64,000 nt of DNA, taken from Sipunculus nudus. Its lineage: Eukaryota; Annelida; Sipuncula; Golfingiida; Sipunculidae. The stretch is from NCBI GenBank assembly GCA_026874595.1, contig CM049317.1, forward strand, positions 28,769,401 to 28,833,400, read 5' to 3'. The position numbers and the translations under genes were made by a program. The notes below the pieces were generated by a model, which saw only the letters and a program-made list of their open reading frames with translations, was not told the DNA's origin and ran no database searches. Positions 23,658 to 36,000 of this stretch are shown piece by piece. Numbering within the stretch: position 1 is the stretch's first letter; the number at the start of each line of letters is the position of its first letter.

Positions 23658-24455
23658 TACGATTATTATATATATATATTTATATATATATACTTAATTA
23701 TATTTCAAATAATTATAATATTATAATAGAAAATAAGTTATTTTGTGAATTCTAAGCAAGGTTAAGATATAACATTTTTTAGTAAATGGATCCAAAGTCT
23801 TTAATTTTACTTATTAATATATTTCATTTGCAATATTATAATATTATTATCTGAAAAGTGGGGGGATGATTACATTGGCCATCCCCCCTTGCCAAAAAGT
23901 GCCCCCCCCCCCTATTTTGACGCCCCTTGGTCGAGAAGGGTGTCAAGCCCGACAAAATTGATTTAAACGCTCAAAAAGGGTATGTGACGGCTCAAGTGAG
24001 GGGGAGGGGGGTCTACATTTATTTAAGTATCTGTTGGTGTAAGTTTGATTTTTTTCGCCCTACATGCATGCCTCATGTCTCGCTAAGGTAGTCCCATTTA
24101 AGGGTAAAAAAGAGAATGAAACAACTGCGTCGAATACGAGGCTGCGATTCCTTTAAACAGCGCCACCTACTAACGGCTACTGGAACTTAAGATGGTCTGA
24201 ATATATGGTTACATTTAAGTAAAAAAAAAACGTACCAGCGATTTATCTTCTGAGCAACGGTATCTTGATTCACTAGTGTTTCACTAGTGATTCACTTATT
24301 AGAGATTCAGCCCTCTGATATGAATTGACAATCAACATAACTAAAAGTTCATGCTGTAGTGAACCTCACATTTTGAGGTACTCTTTTGTGTTATATTCAG
24401 ACTGTTTCATTGTGAACCATCAAGAAAGTTCTAAGGACATATAAACGATATGATT
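22055..24455. other. Non-coding DNA
   Basis: AT microsatellite at about 23615-23690, G/C runs at 23529 and 23902, and an AGCGCCACCTAC motif at 24159-24170. Unassigned open frames are short and without motifs. A second weak candidate first exon for SLC17 gene 2 ends at 22427. Confidence 0.45.
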
Positions 24456-24458
24456 ATA

Positions 24459-25880
24459 CAGTATAACCTCTTTCATTCGCCAACCTTGGAGAATGGGGAT
24501 TTTTATGGCGGTAAGCGAGGGTGGCGGTTGATCGGGGGACCATAGGAGATGGGCAGGGTAGTTTAAATCGGCCCTTGCAATTATTAGGCTCGTCTTTGGA
24601 CAGGCTGTATCTTCGCTGTCTGTCACTGTTTCTACGATATCTGGATCGCTCAAAGGCTGTGCCGTTCCGATGTGCTGGTCGGAACTGGCGAACTCCTGAG
24701 GAGACATACGTTTACTGTGGTCAATCCCGAGGCTATCTGTAACTCGTTGTGGAGGCAGAAGGATACTGTTTGCTTCTGGGCCGTCTTGCAGATCTGTAAC
24801 CTTTGGCTGGTCACTCCTGGGTATTACGCCTGTGTGTTTCAAACAATTGCCGATGATGGCGCTGCTGACAGAGTCCCAGCCACGCTTCGTCCAGCGAACT
24901 GCATCACTGGGTACAATCCCTGAATGTTCGCTGTTGTCTATACACTATGTGATGTGACAAAGTTGCAGCCAGCGGTACTGTGCCTTGAAGGACTGGATGA
25001 TGCCTACATCGAGTGGTTGTAGGTGACTGGTTGTCGTAGGGGGCAGGAAGTAAACTTTAACGTCTGTCAGATCACCTCGTATAATATAGCTGGGGGCGTT
25101 GTTCATCATGAGCAAAACTTGTCGCCTTTGCCGGCGCATGCGTGCATCAAACTGCTTTATCCACTCTGTAAACAGCATGCTGTTTATCCATGCCTTGCTG
25201 CTGGCAGATTTCTAATGACAAGAGCCTTCAGCTTTTCGGAACCATCGGCCTTACAACAGAGCATAACTGTGATCCGGTCTTTTGCTTTCTTTATTCCCTT
25301 GGTAGAATCAACTGTCGTGAGTTACCTGTCAGGTAGCTTCTAAATTAAGAAAAGGCCGGTCTCATCGCAGTTGAATACGTCCTCGAGTTGATATACTTGT
25401 GCTGCAGCAGCTGCTTTCTCTCGGCCATTAGTGATCATCTGGCAGTCGATTCCAGCACTCTCCCCTGAAATGATGTGTTGTCCGATGCTGTGACATGCCT
25501 TGAATCCCTGCAGCCAGCCATTAGAATATGCAAAGTAAATAATGCCTCGTTTTGCAAGACTCTCTGGCCTTCTGGCGCAGCAACTTTTCCGTTACTGGGG
25601 CATTGTGGGCGCGGGCATTGCAGAACCAGAGATATATCTTCTCCAACTCCAGCTCCGTGGCAAGTCTGGCGACCTTGCTAGCTCTGTTTATGTTGTCAGG
25701 CTGCCTCTTGTCTTCATAGGCCAGAAAGTCACCAACGGTCCGCCGCTTGACCTCGTACCCTCAGAGCGCTGAAAAATAGCTTGCAATGTCTTTTTGGCTC
25801 ATCCTGGGATGTAACTCGGAAAATTTGACGGTATCACTCTTTTTGGCTCGAGAACAGTGCGCTTGCGTTTTCAGGAAGTT
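24459..25880 (-). pseudogene. Decayed pogo/Tigger-type (Tc1/mariner) transposase
   Basis: Read on the minus strand, pieces of a Tigger transposase appear in order but in shifting frames. A CENP-B-like helix-turn-helix has WFCNARAHNAPVTEKLLRQK (about 25560-25640). CDETGLF (near 25360) holds the first catalytic Asp and is followed by a stop. VLLMMNNAPSY (near 25100) and TTTSHLQPLDVGI (near 25010) follow, then WTKRGWDSVSSAIIGNCLKH. The second catalytic Asp (DNAPSH in active relatives) reads Asn. At 24459 a terminal-repeat-like cagtataacctctttc follows a TA dinucleotide; the opposite end was not found. Frameshifts and stops mark it as dead. Confidence 0.82.
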
Positions 25881-26474
25881 ATTACCTGCTTGTATACGTT
25901 GCCGAAAATGTTTTTACAGGCAGGAGATTAGAACAAACAAATTGGCAAAAACCTTTAATTGATAGAAAACTTGAAACGATCTCCTTTACTGTTGCAAACT
26001 AAACAAACATTGAATTAACAGTCTTTGAACCTCCGTGTTACCGTAAATTGCTCCAAAATTCTCGTGATGTTTACCTAATTAAATTACATTTACCCATTAT
26101 GTATTCCAAAATGTACTTACATCAGCAGTACGACCAGGTTGTGCTTTGCCCGATATTATGGTGACTTATGGACTTACATGTCCCGCCTTTTGACTCTACT
26201 TGACCTGATATTAAGTATGCGTAAATACCATATCAATCATTCAAACCCAAAGCACTGTGAAGAGATAATAAATAAAGATAATAAACAAAGGTGTTAGAAC
26301 TAAGCTGTCATTTGAATATTAATGAGTACTTAGTCCTTATACGTGGACTGTGCCCTCGTTAAAGGCGAACTATAGGCTCCTTGTACATAGGTTCGTTATC
26401 ACGTGCAGACAGCATGTATTGATATCTGTTTATTTTTTAGCGTCTGGTGTCTGTGAACATTAAATGATCATGAT

Positions 26475-26686
26475 CAGAAGCGAATCCGGGGGAGGGGGTG
26501 GGGTTCGAGGAGGTCCGGGACCCCCTTTTTGCATCCCTCACAAACTGTTTTTAAGAGTTTTAGACCAATTTTGTGGCCTGGACCCCCCCCCCCCCTTCCG
26601 GACCTGGGGACTTTTTTAGGCTTTGTCAATAGTCCTCCTTGGATGACACCCCCCTCACGTTTTCCCATATCCTAGATCTGCCCCTG
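26475..26686. mobile_element. CGGATCC-end MITE, copy 1
   Basis: The ends are cagaagcgaatccggg and tagatctgcccctg. The body has gaccaattttgtggcctgga, a C run, ccggacctgggga and tttttaggctttgtcaatag, the same order as the copies at 41907 and 54959. Confidence 0.65.
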
Positions 26687-28017
26687 TTTATATATATCAA
26701 ACAGTCCCGCCTGTAGTTTTAAAACCGCTCACGTTTAAATTCTAAAACATACCTTTGTGAGTACATAGTTTTATCTAGACTCAAATCATTTACTTATATG
26801 CATCTGTGCAATACTATGTAGTTAGCTTCATAACTGCGTGGTTAAAATCTTGAGATTTTCATTGTTTTATCGTTTCGCAAGGATTCCTTTTTGTCAATAT
26901 AACCAAACAACATACGGGACTGATACATTATTATATGAATTAATTGTTTTAAAGGTGCCTATTCACCTTCCTTTTGAAAAAGAATTTATGTGATTCCTTG
27001 CCTCCTCTGTGTATATATTAATGATTAAGTATAATTTTGGTTGTAAAATATTCTAATAACACCTTCGTAAAAGGATGTATGAACTTGTTTAACTGTGATT
27101 ATTGTTTTGATTATTTGGGTATTGTATATTTATGTTCTGCATTTATTATAATTTATGTATTTAAATGCATCTTTTTTTGCAGACAGGAAAACATGTTTCA
27201 TTAGCCATAATGGCTGCTACGTAATCCTGTTAAAAAGAATATGTTTAAATTAACTTGTTCATCAACAACATGATCGTAAACACAGCAATGTTAACAAATG
27301 AGAAAAACATGTTACCTAAGGTGGTAGGTTGCATATATGCTGAGGTAGTTAGGTCACTTGTTGCAGAACGCCATTTGCCAAGCTCTGCTTGGCTTACCTG
27401 ACTTGATACCAGATGTCTTTGATGAATTTGTTTTGATAATTTTGACGGGCCCCTAAATATTATAAACACAATATAAACAAGCATCCTGTGTGCTGTGATA
27501 TCCACGTTTTCTGGCCTATTTTTATAAAAAGCTCCAAGGGATTACCTTTAGTTTATAAAGGTCAGATAGGTGATTGGGCCCCTTTAAATAATAAGTGTGC
27601 AAAGTCGCAAAAAAAATGGATTGGGGATAATCGAATGAGTGGCCATTATTGTTCATTTGTGGTTGATCATTTGAAAAATGTGGTATAATCTGTGAATAAC
27701 GTGTAAAATGAAAGGTCCCTTCTTAATTAAAATAGTAGTCTTTGCCTTTTAAATAGGCCCCTTTAACAATGGAACCTATTATTCCCGAAGGTTTCATTTT
27801 CGCGATAATTTCCCATTTGCGGATTTGAAACGCTCACGAACAAAAACAAAACCACAGTATCTTAATTAAAAGAGGCCAGAGCTTCCTGATGCTATGTTGT
27901 AACAAAATATGTTATATTTTTTATTTTTTCATGATATTTATCGGTCCTCTGTGGTTTTATTAACATCGACATTAATTTTCACGATAACTGATTTTTATCA
28001 AATCGTGAAATATGTCC

Positions 28018-28018
<1 letters not shown>

Positions 28019-28073
<55 letters not shown>

Positions 28074-28083
28074 ATATATATAA

Positions 28084-28140
<57 letters not shown>

Positions 28141-28146
28141 TATATG
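28019..28146. repeat. (AT)n microsatellite
   Basis: About 128 bp of AT with a few interruptions (tttat, aaat, gtat, acat). Confidence 0.95.
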
Positions 28147-29790
28147 AAGGCGACAACCCCTATAAAAACAGACAGACAGGCGGAGTCATGAGCAGGCGTG
28201 GGTGAAAAATATAACCTCAGTAAAACCTCACTGCCACATGTATAACAAACAAGAAAATATGGACTTCAGCACATGTTTCTGTATCAAGAGGCCCAGGGTC
28301 GGACAAAGTTCTCTCTCAGCATAACAAACTTCCATTGTATACACACCAGATACAACAGGAGGGTCTTGGATTAAGGATGCATGGGGCCCCTAGGTCTGCT
28401 TCAATGAGGAACCTTTCATCAAACTGATAAATTGTGTACAAGTAAACAAGAAATAGCGATGGGATTATAGAGGTGTATTGGGCACAACCCCCTTTTTAAG
28501 TTAAAAGAGCTTGAAAATAAAACAATAAAAAAACATTTATTCCCCGCAACCAGTGCAGGATTATGCCAAACACTTACACAGGGTTCGTTATACTTTGAAA
28601 TATTCACCTTTTCAACGGAAAGGTATAAATCTAGTTTGCCTTTTCACAGGAAAATTTGCCTTTCCAATATAGATGCCTCAGACAGTTATGGTTCAGCGTC
28701 CAAATAGCTACACCGGGCAGTTTGTTTGTTATGTATGCTGTGTTTGAACATAGACCATTGTAACATAAAAATTGGCCAATAACGTATATTTCCTTACAAA
28801 GTGAAAATGGCCAAAAATTTTAGTCTGATTCTTGGCTCTATTATGATCTGCATATCACGGAGCAGTATAATTTCATTAGGGCTGCGGAACCATAAAAACG
28901 AGGGGTACCCGTGCAGCTAAAGGTTTCCTGTTACCCTATACTGTTTTGTGTATTTTTCATTTTTATAATGTTGGGAACACCTAGGAGTTCACCTTTTCAA
29001 CGGATTGGTACAAAAGGAAAAGTGACTTTCTGTGCATATATATGCCTGTCTGAGAACGGCGGAAAGGCGTTATTACGACCCCAGCTTACACCTTTTTAAA
29101 TTACCCATATGCAGAGAGCGCTATTTCAGCCTGATTTATAAAAAAACGCCTCGATATATGTGCTCCAATTAATCTGAAGTCAAGTCTCTCCTGAGAAATT
29201 CTGCACAAACTGGCATCGCCGTTCAAGAACGTTTGTTGACCTCACACACATAGAATCTCGACCACCAACGAGACCTCTTGGAAGTGAAGTCTGATATAAA
29301 GAGAAATCATGAATAGGGACCGTGAACAGTGGTCGTATTTCGGAGGTAGTCACTAAACTGAGGTGGTCGTTATGCGAGATTTTACGGTATTACTTCAAAA
29401 AGTAACAGTTAAGGAAATTACGCAGTTTGAATAAACAAGGATCTGATAAAGTGATGTAAATTATGATTTAAAAACATAAAACGATAATCTTGGAATGCTG
29501 ATTGGCATTCACATCCTGAAGAATTGTCGAAAAAAAGTTTCATATTATCGCATGAATTAGCAAATGGCAACCAGAATGGTGAAATGGCAATACATGATAT
29601 TAAAAAAGCATTTAAAATCTCTGGGCAGTGTGGACGTAGTACAATTGTTAAGTGTTATAAAAGACATTCCATTAACATCCCTATGCTGACAGCCCGGCGG
29701 CTGGACGAATCCATATTGAATTTGAACAAAGTTTCTTTAGTTTGTAACAATAAACGCAAATTTGTCAATACATGTATTTGATATTTGTAG

Positions 29791-30014
29791 TGCCATGGTG
29801 GACGTCCGCCCGGCTGGCTTTGGCCTTGGTCGGGTTCCTCGGCTTCGTAAACATGTACGCCCTCAGAGTAAACATGTCGGTTGCCATGGTGTGCATGGTC
29901 AACAACACGGCGCAGCAACAACTCAATGACGTCAACGCAACTAACGTAACAGTTACTGTAGCAGAAAACCAGTGTCAACGGGCCCCAACTGTCTCCAACA
30001 ACACAAATACAACG
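29791..30014 (+). CDS. SLC17A5-like: SLC17 gene 2 exon A (TM1 and glycosylated loop)
   Basis: The acceptor atttgtag has a poor pyrimidine tract, and the codon is split 1/2. It encodes [20 protein letters not shown], then [18 protein letters not shown], then an Asn/Thr-rich loop (NNTAQ, NATNVTV, NNTNTT). The donor acg|gtgcat at 30015 is weak, but it is the one that keeps phase 0 into exon B. An in-frame ATG at 29772 is an alternative start in poor context. Confidence 0.78.
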
Positions 30015-33000
30015 GTGCATTTTTCTGAATAAAATTACATATATTACTACCGGTCTGTGACAATTATTGTGTGTATGCTCAACTTAAAAATGTTTATTTG
30101 TTAATGTTGTTGTTTTTACTTTTTAAAATATTACTTCTACTTCTAATCTATACTAAAAAGGTTAGTTTTTGCGTTATTGGTAAATTAGCGTAAACAAAAG
30201 CGTTTATGTAATGATTACAACTGTGAAACCAGAAATCAAAATAGAAACAGTTCGATTAATATATTCTTTTATATAAATGATTGGTGTGAATTGAATGAGA
30301 TTATCTGACCTTGCAAGGGAATCCCTTTTAATCTCAATGAGGTAAACGTCATGTGTACATGTACGGTATGATTTAGAAGGCACAATAACTGAAAACGGCT
30401 CACTCCGCCTGTAGTAAACTTTTATGTCACTTGTTAAAATATGAATAGTACCGCATTAAATATAACTGCAATTGCTGTTCTGGATTAATGGAGACATTAA
30501 AACTTATGAAGAGTTGCCCCGCATTGACAACACGAAGTAAAAACAGTCACTGTGTGGCGATATTTGCAAAATACAGAAACTTAGGGGTGAAATCTTAACA
30601 TCCATTCAACAAAGTTTTCGGAACTAATAAACGATAAAGTGACACAAAAACTGTGTTTCTATATTTGCAAACAAAGCAACAAACTGACAAACAAGAGCAA
30701 AATCATAACATTCTCTCAAGAAAGTTCTCGGAGTTACAAAAGATTCTGTTATTTCAAGTCATTGAATTTACTTACACTGATTTAAACTAGCATAATGTTT
30801 TAACAACAAAAATAGTAAATTAATTATTTTCTACTTGTTGCTTTAGGATTCCCAGATGGGATCTGGAGAATTCAACTGGGGCAAGGAGACACAGGGGATA
30901 GTTCTGGGTTCCTTCTTCTGGGGGTACTTGGTGACCCAGATTCCTGGTGGTTGGCTGTCTGCTCGTTTTGGCGGGAAACGAGTGTTCGGCTGGTTCATGT
31001 TGATGACGGCCGTGGCCTCACTGCTGACCCCTGTCGGCGCGAGAGGGAACTTTGTGATCTTAGTTATTCTCAGGATTATAAAAGGCATTGGTTCGGTAAG
31101 GTTCATATTGATTCTTGTTAGAAAATTTAAACATTTTAATATAGTTACATTAAGGCTTTGGTTCAAATGCAAATACCTTCGCACTTCATTTTGAAAATAT
31201 TGTATTTGCATTTGAAACATTTTTTTTTCAAATGCATTTAAAGACGTTTTTTTTTCAAAATAAAAATCACAAAAAAATAATTCCATTAACAATCTTGCAT
31301 ACATCTTTAAATAACAATCTCTACCATGACTGGCATAAGCAGCTCCTTAAATTGAGTTTTTTTTACAATATATACACGCACGATGTACATATGGATATCA
31401 AATGGTAATACAGAAGTCTAGTGCACATGCATCTAAAGTGCATTTGAGGGTGAAATATAGAATTCAAGTGAAAATTTATTTAAACTGCATATGTATTCGT
31501 ATTTGATCAGTTTTATTGAACTTACCTTTGCTAAAAGAAATCACATTTGCATTTGACCTATTTTAAAATTCATTTGCACTTAATCTCTATTTTACTAATA
31601 ATTCAGAACTGTTTCTCCACCCGATATTTAAGTTACAAGCGCATTTTAAAATGGAAAGATAATGTATTTGAGTCTTTTCTTAAAAAACAACGTAACATAT
31701 GTATGATTAATATTGAAAGTTTCTTTGTTATCAATGAACTTGTATTTGCATCCAATGTTTTCAGTTCTGCATTTAGCTAAAATGCTAGGTTCTTTATAAG
31801 ATATGCATTAAAAAGTAAAAAACAATGTGCACATAAGTCCAAGGCTTTTAAGTGTGTGTGTGGCGTTTACATCAAGATGCTCCTTTTATAATGTATTCAA
31901 TTTTATTCAAAATTCTATTAAAAATTAATTTTTCAAGTGCAAGAAATCCCACTTTTTCTTTAGTCTGCATCTTTATCCTAGGGAGTGGTTTATCCGGCCA
32001 TGCACGCGTTGTGGTCGATATGGGCGCCACCTCTCGAGAGAAGCAAGCTGATCAGCTTAACTTACGCCGGTAGGTGGCAGCAATGTCGTTTCTTATAAAT
32101 ATTGTAAACACAAGCGAATTCATTATTTTTAGGAGATATGATGTATAGTTTATACAGTTTACAGGGTTTGATCAACTAAAACAAGTCCACAGCTCCATGA
32201 AGGGGGTTCAGTTTTAAACATTATGGGGAAAAATTAATCAACAAGAAATGATGGGCTAATCCCCCCATGAATGCGCTCCTAATAATTAATATAAAACTTA
32301 ATTTGACTGCATAGAGGGCATATTAAATAGTAAAATAAATTGAGCCTTTAACAATTACAGGATATTAAATCAATTGTACAAAGTAAAACCTAACATTTGT
32401 TTTGAAAAAGGCAGTTGCTTTTTTTCCGTGACTTTCAAGGATCTTTTATACAATACTAGTCTTATTACAAACATTTTCCAATATCTGTGCTGATTTACAC
32501 ACTATTATATAAAGTAAAATCCTTCCTCAGAATCATCTGATTGTTACGATGTTCCCCGAGTTACTTTCGGCCCAAATTAACTATCTTTTTATTCATGGAC
32601 ATTTGTTGATTTTATTCTGTTCTAATGCTACTGAGTATATTATGCTTGATCGTGTTGTTTGATATATTTCGGGATTTCAACTGTTGAACTGGGCACGGGC
32701 TAGGGATGACCTTGTCCAATATTTGCAAGATAAAAGACAGGAGCTGGCAGGAATGATTTGCGCTCTACCAACAGCCTTCTAGTTTAATATTATTTCTGTT
32801 TTATCAGGAGCTCAAGTTGGGAGCGTTGTTGCCTTCCCTGTGACCGGGCTCCTTTGTCAGTACGGATTTGATGGTGGTTGGCCCTCTGTGTTCTATGTCT
32901 TCGGTAAGTACATAACCCTATCGCCAAGTGTCGTTTCTCTTGAAAACAAAATTCACCCAGCTGGGGATAGTGGGGACGGCCAGGGCCATTTATTTCAATG

Positions 33001-36000
33001 CTCAAACTTCAAAATCTAAATTCATCACAGTCCAAGAAAGCCCTCTTTAGTTCTACCTTGAATTGTTATTTATTTAATATTCCGAATCACAAAAACAACA
33101 CGTCCCGGTGCATTGTGAGTAAAGAATTCCCCACCCACAGTCCCAAGACAGCAGAGTCGTCTTTTTTTTTTTTATTTTTTTTTTTTGGTTAAGGTGACCG
33201 CCCCAATTTTAATGCTCTCTTATCTAATTCTTAATCTAAGTATGTACATCCGCAGAGTTCCATTTCGGTTCGGGACTACATGACAGGGTGGTAGTACTCG
33301 CTTCCTGTCATATTATTTTTGTATTCTGGTGTCACCCAGGCCCAGTGTCTACCCCACCTGCGGGTCCTGGGTGTGAAATCATCCTCCATTGCTGGGTCAT
33401 AACATCGAGGGACCCCCGAAAGACGCATTCGTTTATGAGTGACAGACAGCTGTTGGGTACGGCCTTCATATTAAGCCTGCGGAAAGCTCACCGTTATTGG
33501 GGGCCGACCGTGAAAATCCCACCGCCTTGGCTGATATTTGAACTCACTAGCTCCCGGCTTTGAGTCCTGTGCTCTACCCTTGAGCCACAGAAGCCGGTAT
33601 TGTTGAGTCTTATTGTTGTATGTACGATTCTGCGCAGAGTACGTCTAAGTATAAAAATCTCTTCTAGTGAAAAAACAGTAAATTAGGCCATAAAACATAA
33701 TATTACTTCTTGTTAAGGCCGATAAGTGCATTGCCTGAGTTGTGGAATGTTTCCCAGTAAGGGACAATACCTCCACCTCCTCCTTTTTTTCCCTCCCATA
33801 TCTCCAGTGTAAAGAGATTTGAACTGCCAAAACAAGAATGCTCACGTCATAATATCGAGTGTTTCGGAAGTTAAAAACGTAAAAAAGTTTGTAAAAGTAC
33901 GTTCAATAAAAAGTCTGATACATCTTTGTTGTTGATTTGTTCAGTAAGCAACTTTATTGAAAACGTTGTGAATGATTTTTTTTTTCTTTGTTGGTCTATT
34001 CATTGGATATAAGCGGTAGCGATTGTTTTAAAGCCCAAATTTGAACCTTGTTGATAGCTGTTAGGATCCTAGGATTCTAGTAGTGTATGCAGACTTAAAC
34101 TAGCCACCTGGTTGTGACTTTGTCTTTATCAAGGTGGAATCGGAGTTTTATGGTTCGCTCTTTGGATGTTTATCGTTGCGGACACTCCGGCGCAGCATAG
34201 GAGAATAACGGACATTGAGAGGAGATATATAGAGAAATCTATCGGCGGCACACGCCCAACAAATAAGAAGGTAACTTGATAAAATCTCTTTGAAGTGAAC
34301 GTTGACTATGGATTATACATGTCCAAGGAGCTACCAGTTACTTTGTGGAAGTAGCTAAATTGGAAACATTTGGAAATTGTATGGGTATGAGAAATTATTC
34401 CACATTACTAGTTACTCAAAGGCTGACTTTTTTCAGAGAGGGCAGTTTATTTGTTTATTTATTACCAGCAAAATTATTTAACATGCTGTATTAGTTTCTA
34501 CGCTTTGACTACCCACATCTGACGTGCGATGTCCAGGTTTTAGGAATAGATGTACATGAACGCTTTTGGCATTTTGAAACGCGAGGAATCGACTAAGAAG
34601 GGTTTGATATGACAAAAGAAATAATCGGAGGACAGCCTCAAAGTGTTTCAGGCGATTGGTCCCTTATTTCTGGAGAAGAGTCCAGAATAACGCGCTTACA
34701 AGACCACGCCCGTTATTTGTATTTTATATTTTGATGACAACCAATATGTCGAAATAACCTATATCTATAATGTGTTAAGTATATTCTTGAGGTAATTATA
34801 GAAATATAAATAAAGAGAGAAGTAATAAAATCCAGAGAATAGCAACACAAACCTTTTATATTTTTTTCTTGTTGATAGGCTTATAAGAAATTATATGTTA
34901 TATGTTTTCTTTTAATGTTCTTTTATAGCAATATTCTACTCCCTGGAAGAAGATATTTACATCCAGGGCTATGTGGGCTATCATTGCTGGACACACTGCC
35001 TCTAACTGGGGGACATACACAATGCTCACAAACACACCTACATACATGAAAGAAGTTCTCAAGTTCGACATCAGGGCGGTGAGTATTCAATATTACAGTA
35101 AAGTAAATTTATGAGATATGTTGAATTAAAAAAAAAAAATGCATCGCTGAATGTATACTTTGCAACATACATTCCACCAACTTACGAATATTTAGACGTA
35201 AATAAGATGGTCGTGGTTATATCCCAGCCGCTCCTACAGTTTTCGCCTTATACTACGTGGTGGCGCTCCTGTAGGGAAAGGTATTTCTATTTGTAGGATG
35301 TAAACGCCTTGACTATTGGTGAGATATGTCTTCTTCTTCTTAAGGCTGTGACAGTGACGTGTTTACATATAAAACTTTACAAAGTAAACAGCCGCCTAAA
35401 AGGCTAACCTCAACTTCAAATGGTAGTCAGTCTCACATTAGACACCTCAAACTTACGATGTTAAATTCACACCCAGGAAAAATCTAATTAATGAAATTAA
35501 ATTTAACAATGACAAGAACGAAAGACGACAGCCTTATGACCGGTACCTTTCGATAGACACTTGTCTGATATTGGTCAGTTATATTGAGTTTTCTTCGTGT
35601 AACGACCTAGAGCGCCAAAGCACGGTGTCAAGCGGAAACCGGTAGGGTCGGGTGTGAAATAAGTCAGATAACTACCAAATCATGTGACGGCTGCTGTCGT
35701 CATAAAGCGTTGTAACCGCTGATATACAAACACACATAATGAAAACTTACAAGGTTTAATAGGTACTTATCGCTCATACCCAAATATACAGAAAGAAAAT
35801 TATCTCACAAGGTTTAATCACTGATATAAAAACAAAAGAAATGACCATTATCGCACAAGTTGTAATTGCTGGTATACAAACATATTTTGTGAAAATTATC
35901 CTACAAGGTGCAATCGCTGATAATACAAACATTTGAAAGACAAATTATCTCAAAATGTGTTATTACTGATAAACAGATATATGAAAAGAAAATTATCTCA

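Larger units (their letters stand above)
25881..29790. other. Non-coding DNA upstream of gene 2 exons
   Basis: Contains a CGGATCC-family element (26475-26686, listed separately) and (AT)n at 28019-28146. A Tigger-like terminal fragment near 29340-29390 reads gaggtggtcgttatgcgag. The phrase caccttttcaacgga recurs at about 28606 and 28990. No exon was identified with confidence, though the first coding exon of gene 2 must lie somewhere upstream. Confidence 0.45.
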
